Assembly: GCF_040869045.1 (NCBI RefSeq)
Contig: NC_090319.1
Location: forward strand, 389,809,601 to 389,873,600
Direction of reading: 5' to 3'
Length of the DNA stretch: 64,000 nt
From: Eurosta solidaginis
Taxonomy: Eukaryota; Arthropoda; Insecta; Diptera; Tephritidae
A program made the translations under genes and the position numbers. Each line of letters starts with the position of its first letter. The first letter of the stretch is position 1. This document shows, piece after piece, positions 59,111-64,000 of this stretch. The notes beneath the pieces were generated by a model that saw only the letters and a program-made list of their open reading frames with translations, ran no database searches and was not told where the DNA came from.

Positions 59111-59575
59111 AAATTCTCTAATTAATTAAACAATTAGAAATAGTTCAACTAATTCCCATTAGATAATTGAAATTTTTATTCTAATGGTAAATCTTATTGC
59201 AATTAGTTGTCATTAGCAAAAAAAATTGGGTTACCTTTACAATTTGAAATCTAATTAACTTCTGCTAATGCAATTAGATATTCAATTAGCTCGAATTAGA
59301 ATCAATTATTTATATTTATTTACATCATTATTCCTTCACTTCAATAATTCTTTGAAACAAATTTATTTTTATCAAAATTATTGATTCTAATTGGAGCTAA
59401 TTGTATATCTAATTGCATTAGCAGAAATTAATTACATTTCTAATTGTAAAGGTAAACCAATTTTTTTTGCTAATGGTAACTAATTGCAATTAGATTTACC
59501 ATTGGAATAAAAATTTAAATTATCTAATGGGAATTAGTTGAACTAATTCTAATTATTTAATGAATTAGAGAATTT
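59111..59575. repeat. AATTAG-rich foldback repeat
   Basis: Arms 59111-59307 and 59379-59575 are inverted copies, roughly 88% identical by eye, around a 70-nt loop. They share AAATTCTCTAATT at the ends and CAACTAATTCCCATTAGATA, AAAAAAATTGG, TACCTTTACAATT and CTGCTAATGCAATTAGATAT inside. Within each arm AATTAG/CTAATT recurs many times, so the sequence is both a large palindrome and internally repetitive. No target duplication was established. Confidence 0.8.
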
Positions 59576-59589
59576 CGCAAATGAAGGTT

Positions 59590-60281
59590 AATTAGCAATC
59601 ATTAGCATTATCTAATCATTACTTAAAATCTATGCTTTGAACTTTGTAATTTTAAAATGTTTTATCAATATTTTAATTTTCAATATTGATTTTTCACTTT
59701 TCAAAGATTTTCGTTGTTGCGAAAATTTTAAATAAAATAGACGCATACATTTAGGCCTCTTGAAAAATATGGTTAAAATTTTTTATAAATTAAAACGTGG
59801 TTTCAATCACCACATTGGCGATTTCTGCCTATTTAAAAAATTTGTGTTGTGTGCAACTTGAAAGCAAAAAGAGGAGCAATTAAAATTAGCTCAATTAGGG
59901 AAGCAACGTGAACGCGAAGAGAAACGCAAGCCATTAACATCAATGTTAATTTCGACAACCCAAAACATCTTAGCGATGCACAAACTCAACGACGTGAACG
60001 CGTGTGCAATCGCTTAATAAAAGCAGCTGAACCTCTCTCAAGAGTTGAATTACAGAAGACAAAACGAAATACACATTTGATTGTAACTGCTTGCCGAACA
60101 TACCATATTTAAAAAAAAAAACCAGCTGTAAAAACCAACATGAGAGCGACTTATTTTTGTATTATTGCAAATTCTCTTCGCCAAAAATATTAAAAAAAAA
60201 CAAAAATATAAACTTTAACATAATTTAATTTTAACAACAGTTCAATCATATGAATTTAATTGAGCATGAATTAATATGAAG
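59590..60281. other. No recognisable gene
   Basis: 59860-60080 has a slightly more mixed composition but no motif-bearing frame. Confidence 0.4.
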
Positions 60282-60294
60282 TTATTTGTATGAG

Positions 60295-60655
60295 GCGGCC
60301 GCCGTGGTGTGATGGTAGCGTGCTCCGCCTACCACACCAATGATCCTGGGTTCACGCCCCGGAAAAAGCAACATCAAAAACTTTCGAAACAAGTTTTTTC
60401 AATTAGAAGAAACTATTTCCAAGCGGAGTCGCCCCTCGGTAGTGTTTGGCAAGCACTCCTAGTGTATTTCTGCCATGAAAAGCTCTCAGTGAAAACTCAT
60501 CTGCATTGCAGATGCCGTTCGGAGTCGGCATTAAACAAGTAGGTCCCATCCCGCCAATTTGTAAGGAAAAAAATAGGAGCACGACGCAAATTGGAAGAGA
60601 AGCTCGGCCTTAGATCTCTTCTGAGGTTATCGCGCCTTATATTTATTTATTTTTT
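60295..60655 (+). mobile_element. tRNA-Gly-derived SINE, full-length copy E
   Basis: GCGGCCGCCGTGGTGTGATG head, body, and GGTTATCGCGCCTTATATTT tail. It is flanked by a perfect 13-bp target duplication, TTATTTGTATGAG (60282-60294 and 60656-60668), defining both ends to the base. This copy fixes the family: about 345 bp plus a TTTA/T-rich tail. The A box is intact; the B box GGTTCACGCCCC is slightly altered. Confidence 0.94.
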
Positions 60656-60669
60656 TTATTTGTATGAGA

Positions 60670-62000
60670 GTAAAGCAATCCAGACATTGTATAACAAAAA
60701 TTTTAAAATTTCAATAAATAAATAAATGAAGCGGAGCCGCGAATATTACGTCGTAAATGACAAAATCGTTTTTTTACAGGAAAGAAAAGAAACGTTTTTT
60801 GGAGGCTTTGTGATTGTTTTTGTTCCTGTGTTTTTGGCTTGTCCAAAACAATGACATTAATAACTTATATGAAAAAATTGAGGAATTTCAATTTCGAATT
60901 ACATGTAAGCGGTCATTTTAAAACTTTTTTCAGTGGAAAAACGTTTCATATCCTAAGCGCAACAGCAGTTAAAACGTTTTTCCATTATGCACAGCATCTG
61001 TACTGATGGCTTTTAAAACGCTGTTCCACTGAGCAATACGGTTTGTAGGAACGGATTTAAAATGTTTTTTAAATAAAGAGTATATTATAGAATGCTTACA
61101 GTTTATTTATTTCATACAAAAAGTTAATTCGGCATCAAAACAAAAATGTGTTCAAAACAGAAATGAAAATATTCCAAAAACTGTGAATAAAGCTTGGTTT
61201 GCTTTGAGCTCATTTACACAATAACTTTCCAACCTATCTTTTTTGTTTACTTCTTTTTAAATATTAATTTCCGAGTGTTTTCACTGTCACTTTTACATAA
61301 AGAGGGCGAAAAAACATCGTGTAAGGGTGCTCTTTCAAGTAAGAGATTTATATACTATCTTTATTTACTGCAGATCGATTTATAGAACTCTGCGTACTTC
61401 TCACGGCCAATAGTCCTTCATTTGACCAAAAATAAATTTTTGGCAATTGAAATAGCAACGACAATCACAAACCTAAATATAAACAATAAATAAAATAAAA
61501 ATTACAGCAAGTGCACTTAAAACGTTTTTCCACATTACTTGTTCTGGAGCGTTTTTTTTGAGGAATACTTCTGATTTTCCTGGTTGTATATGCATTTCCA
61601 CTATTTTTGAACTTTTTATTTTTAAAATCTTCCAATTTTCAACAATACATTTCCTTTTTGTACCTCTGTTACACTTATCAATTACCTGCGACAACTGCGA
61701 TCGTATCATTTTACGTGTAATTTACAACGTTCTTCCACGGACTGACTTCTTCTAATTGCTTTTTAATTACCCTTTAGTACGTAATTTTAACTTATTTGAT
61801 GCTTTAAAAATGCAAGAGAGTAACATTAACGGAAATCTGCAAAAAACCACGTTTTGCAAAAATTGGCTTTTAAAACGTTATTCGCGGGTCCGCTACAAAT
61901 GTCCAACTAAACTTTTTGAAAGCAGCACCCCGCATTTTCAAAAACTACTATCAAACTTGAATCCCTTTGGCATACAATTTATGAACGTATACTATACATA
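60670..62000. other. No supported gene; AAAACGTTTTTCCA-type phrases
   Basis: Between 60920 and 61530 the phrase TTAAAACGTTTTTCCA or its complement recurs four or five times (near 60920, 60970, 61010, 61515), with CAGTGGAAAAACGTTT and AAAACGCTGTTCCACTG forming an imperfect inverted pair. Open frames are short and motif-free. Confidence 0.35.
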
Positions 62001-62005
62001 TTTTT

Positions 62006-62237
62006 ATGGAGCCACATTTAAGCGGCTTCTATACTAGTTCTTATCCATATTACACCCATCTACCCCTTCATCAAAGCCATTTCATAAACCCACAGCTGTC
62101 ACATTTGACTTCAACGATTGAGCAGCAAAACCATCAAAAGCCATTGCATAAACATCAGTTGCAGCAGCAGAAAGAATATCCGTATAATATATTTTTTAAC
62201 AACGACGTCATTTTCCTGCATTGTAATAATAATTTTG
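62006..62237 (+). CDS. Gln/His-rich ORF, candidate 5' exon upstream of a gypsy gag
   Basis: From ATG at 62006 about 77 codons are rich in Gln, His, Pro and Tyr (YPYYTHLPLHQSHF, HKHQLQQQKEYPYN), unlike the Lys/Phe/Ile bias of chance ORFs here. At 62238 a GTGAG donor follows; at 62424-62425 a TCTCTTTTTAG acceptor precedes the gag-like frame. Removing 188 nt keeps the frame (phase 1). This may be an exon of a gag-containing gene or the start of gag in this element, or coincidence. I recognise no family. Confidence 0.3.
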
Positions 62238-62425
62238 GTGAGGAGTCATATCTATTTTGTATTTGTGTATGAATATATTTTACGTATGTAAGTATACTGA
62301 TATATATATATATTTTAAATTTATTGTAAACTCTCTCTTTAAATTATTTATTTAATACATTTTTCGAAATTCATAACATAATTACTGGTTTATTTTACGG
62401 TTTTGTTTGTGAACTCTCTTTTTAG

Positions 62426-63332
62426 AACAGAATACACAAACATCTACACATTCTAATAATCTAAATGATTCATTTATAAATATACCAAATGACACTTTAC
62501 AACAAAATATTAGAAATCCGTATGATAATTTCAATCAAAACGAAATTTCAGCAACATCAGTCAAACTTCCACAATTTTGGACTAGTTGTCCAGAAGCGTG
62601 GTTTATACATGCTGAAACACTATTTAGCACCAAAAATATAACCCAAGAGAATGCCAAATATGAACACATTATAACAGCACTTCCACAAGAAGTAATAGTA
62701 ACAATTTTAGATTTTATCCAAAATCCTCCCCTTACTAACAAATTTAGTGAACTTAAAAAAGTTTTGATAGGAAGATATTCGCTTAATGAAAATTCAAAGC
62801 TAGACAAAATTTTAAGTGATTCATAAATAGGTGATCGAAAGCGCTCTGAGTTTTATCGGTCATTAATTTTGTTAGCCGGTTCAAATTTTAGTCACAATAT
62901 TTTAAAGAGAATTTGGTTGAGAAAACTTACCAAAAATTTAAATGCTATTTTGGCTAGCTCAAGTTCTGACAATATTAATGAATTACCAAATTAGCGGATA
63001 ACATTTTTGAAGTAATGAATAAAAACGAAGTTTTCTCAGTAAATACAATTTCAGATACAAAAGTTCAAAATTCTGTTGTTGAAAATCTAGTTAAAACCAC
63101 CTCTTTGATGAGTGAGAATTTTCAGAAACTTTCTTTGAAGTTAGCTGAAATTAAAACAGAAATGTATCGGAATCAATCTAGGTCGCGTGCTAATTCTAGG
63201 AACAATTTTAGAAATTCTAACTCGCGTAATAATCCAAATTGGTTGTGTAGATTTCACTACAAATTTGGAAATAATGCTAGAAGTTGTGAACAACCTTGTT
63301 CTTATAACAAAAACAAAGATTCAAAAAACTAA
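62426..63332 (+). pseudogene. Gypsy gag with CHCC zinc knuckle
   Basis: The frame from about 62426 reads VKLPQFWTSCPEAWFIHAET and EHIITALPQEVIVTILDFIQ, a capsid-like start, to a TAA at 62824-62826; the protein continues in the same frame with GDRKRSEFYRSLILLAG, then breaks at about 62995 and continues in the frame of 63015-63332. The C-terminus is Arg/Asn/Ser-rich and holds CRFHYKFGNNARSCEQPC, a Cys-His-Cys-Cys knuckle. Gag packages the element RNA. Two lesions at least make it non-functional. Confidence 0.82.
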
Positions 63333-63389
63333 ATTCTTCCGTTGTTGCAGCGACGAACAACGGAAATTTAGATTTTTCGACGCGTCGCT

Positions 63390-63669
63390 TATTTATTTTT
63401 GATAGAGAAAACAAACAAAATTATTTAATTGATAGTGGAGTAGAAATTTCGGTATTACCCGCGTCTAAATGTCCTCATACGAAACGTTCAGACATAATTC
63501 TCACTGCAACTAATTGCTCAACAATTGCCACTTACGGGAATAGGCTTTTAAACATAAATTTAGGTTTAAGACGTGAATTTCCCTTTACATTTTTGATCTT
63601 GGATATAGCCAAGCCAATAATTGGCGCTGATTTTCTTTGTAAATATGGTCTTATAGACATTAGACATTA
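63390..63669 (+). pseudogene. Gypsy aspartic protease
   Basis: In a frame separate from gag: NYLIDSGVEISVLPAS, where DSG is the catalytic triad (usual DTG/DSG), then a beta-rich middle and KPIIGADFLCKYGLIDI, the second conserved block (IIGxDFL). It ends with TAA after RH at about 63669. Gag and protease are separated by a frameshift, which could be decay or the normal gag-pol shift. It would cleave Gag-Pol. Confidence 0.83.
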
Positions 63670-64000
63670 AACATAAACGTTTAGTAGATCCATTAACCAA
63701 TCTCTCAGTTAATACAGTCGCCTACTTTTGCGATATTCCATTACCTAAATTATTTGTGGTTGACAATAAATTTACAAACTTATTAAACGAGTTTCCGTCA
63801 CTTATTTCAGAACCAGATTATACTAACCCTGTTAAACATACAACAGTACATCGACTTGTAACAGAAGGTACACTTCCATTTTCTAAGCCCAGGCGCTTAG
63901 ATCCGGTAAAATACAAAGTCGCGAAAACGGACGGTGATTTTAGAACATTAAATATTGTAACTGTTCCCGATCGTTATCCCTTACCTCACATTCAGGATAA
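63668..64000 (+). pseudogene. Gypsy reverse transcriptase, N-terminal part with internal deletion
   Basis: In a third frame: HKRLVDPLTN, VKHTTVHRLVTEGTLPFSKP, RRLDPVKYKVAK, then directly TDGDFRTLNIVTVPDRYPLP and HIQD. In Ty3/gypsy RTs some 35-40 residues normally lie between the KYK-AK block and the DxR-LN block, including the segment that positions the template; they are missing here, so this copy has an internal deletion near 63926. The RT continues beyond the window. Inactive. Confidence 0.85.

Larger units (their letters stand above)
62426..64000 (+). mobile_element. CsRn1-like Ty3/gypsy LTR retrotransposon, 5' internal part, running off the right edge
   Basis: Plus strand: gag (to 63332), protease (about 63390-63665) and the start of RT (from about 63668), in different frames with several lesions. 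The gag zinc motif has the order C-H-C-C (CRFHYKFGNNARSCEQPC), which I associate with the CsRn1 group. No 5' LTR or primer-binding site was recognised upstream. The 3' part is outside the window. Confidence 0.82.

Noticed and set aside
60301..60372. A functional tRNA gene at the SINE head
   Set aside because: A and B boxes are present but acceptor and anticodon arms do not pair properly and the unit continues into the SINE body with target duplications outside.

Overview
The window reads as AT-rich, gene-poor nuclear DNA of a dipteran insect. I favour a true fruit fly (Tephritidae) or close relative, but that is inference from the style of the transposons and was not tested by a search. There is no operon structure, no rRNA or functional tRNA gene, no CRISPR array and no intact host gene that I can support. 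Nearly everything recognisable is transposon-derived and almost every coding stretch is broken.

Layout, left to right. 1-1655: RTE-like LINE running off the left edge (minus). 3.9 kb: first full copy of a tRNA-Gly-derived SINE that recurs eight times in all (3.9, 14.2, 15.1, 18.9, 22.9, 26.4, 43.0 and 60.3 kb). 7.4-11.5 kb: nearly complete CR1/Jockey-group LINE with ORF1 and ORF2 (minus). 12.3-13.0 kb: Helitron 3' remnant with helicase motifs and a terminal hairpin plus CTAG (minus). 13.1-13.7, 21.0-22.5, 23.7, 33.0 and 50.7-52.2 kb: a repeat superfamily built of modules carrying GCCACGCCC and a GACG tetranucleotide tract, with small terminal inverted repeats. 24.1-24.7 kb: solo LTR with a 4-bp target duplication. 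25.3-27.3 kb: a CACTGAAAG-ended inverted-repeat element that has swallowed a SINE and a LINE 3' end. 27.4-28.25 and 31.6-32.2 kb: decayed LINE reverse transcriptase remnants. 37.2-40.65 kb: a plus-strand RT fragment next to a long LOA/I-like LINE with RNase H (minus). 42.4-43.0 and 53.2-53.8 kb: two hAT-type foldback MITEs sharing termini and 8-bp target duplications. 45.1-47.9 kb: second CR1/Jockey-group LINE (minus). 59.1-59.6 kb: AATTAG-rich foldback repeat. 62.0-64.0 kb: 5' half of a CsRn1-like Ty3/gypsy element running off the right edge.

No functional gene network is present. The non-autonomous families (SINE, hAT MITEs, GCCACGCCC repeats) must have depended on machinery encoded elsewhere: LINE machinery for the SINE (12-13 bp target duplications) and hAT transposase for the MITEs (8-bp duplications). 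The most unusual observations are the tRNA-Gly SINE family, the paired hAT foldbacks, the modular GCCACGCCC repeats, the nested CACTGAAAG element, the Helitron terminus, and a possible phase-matched intron joining a Gln/His-rich ORF to a gypsy gag. All family names come from motif recognition alone.
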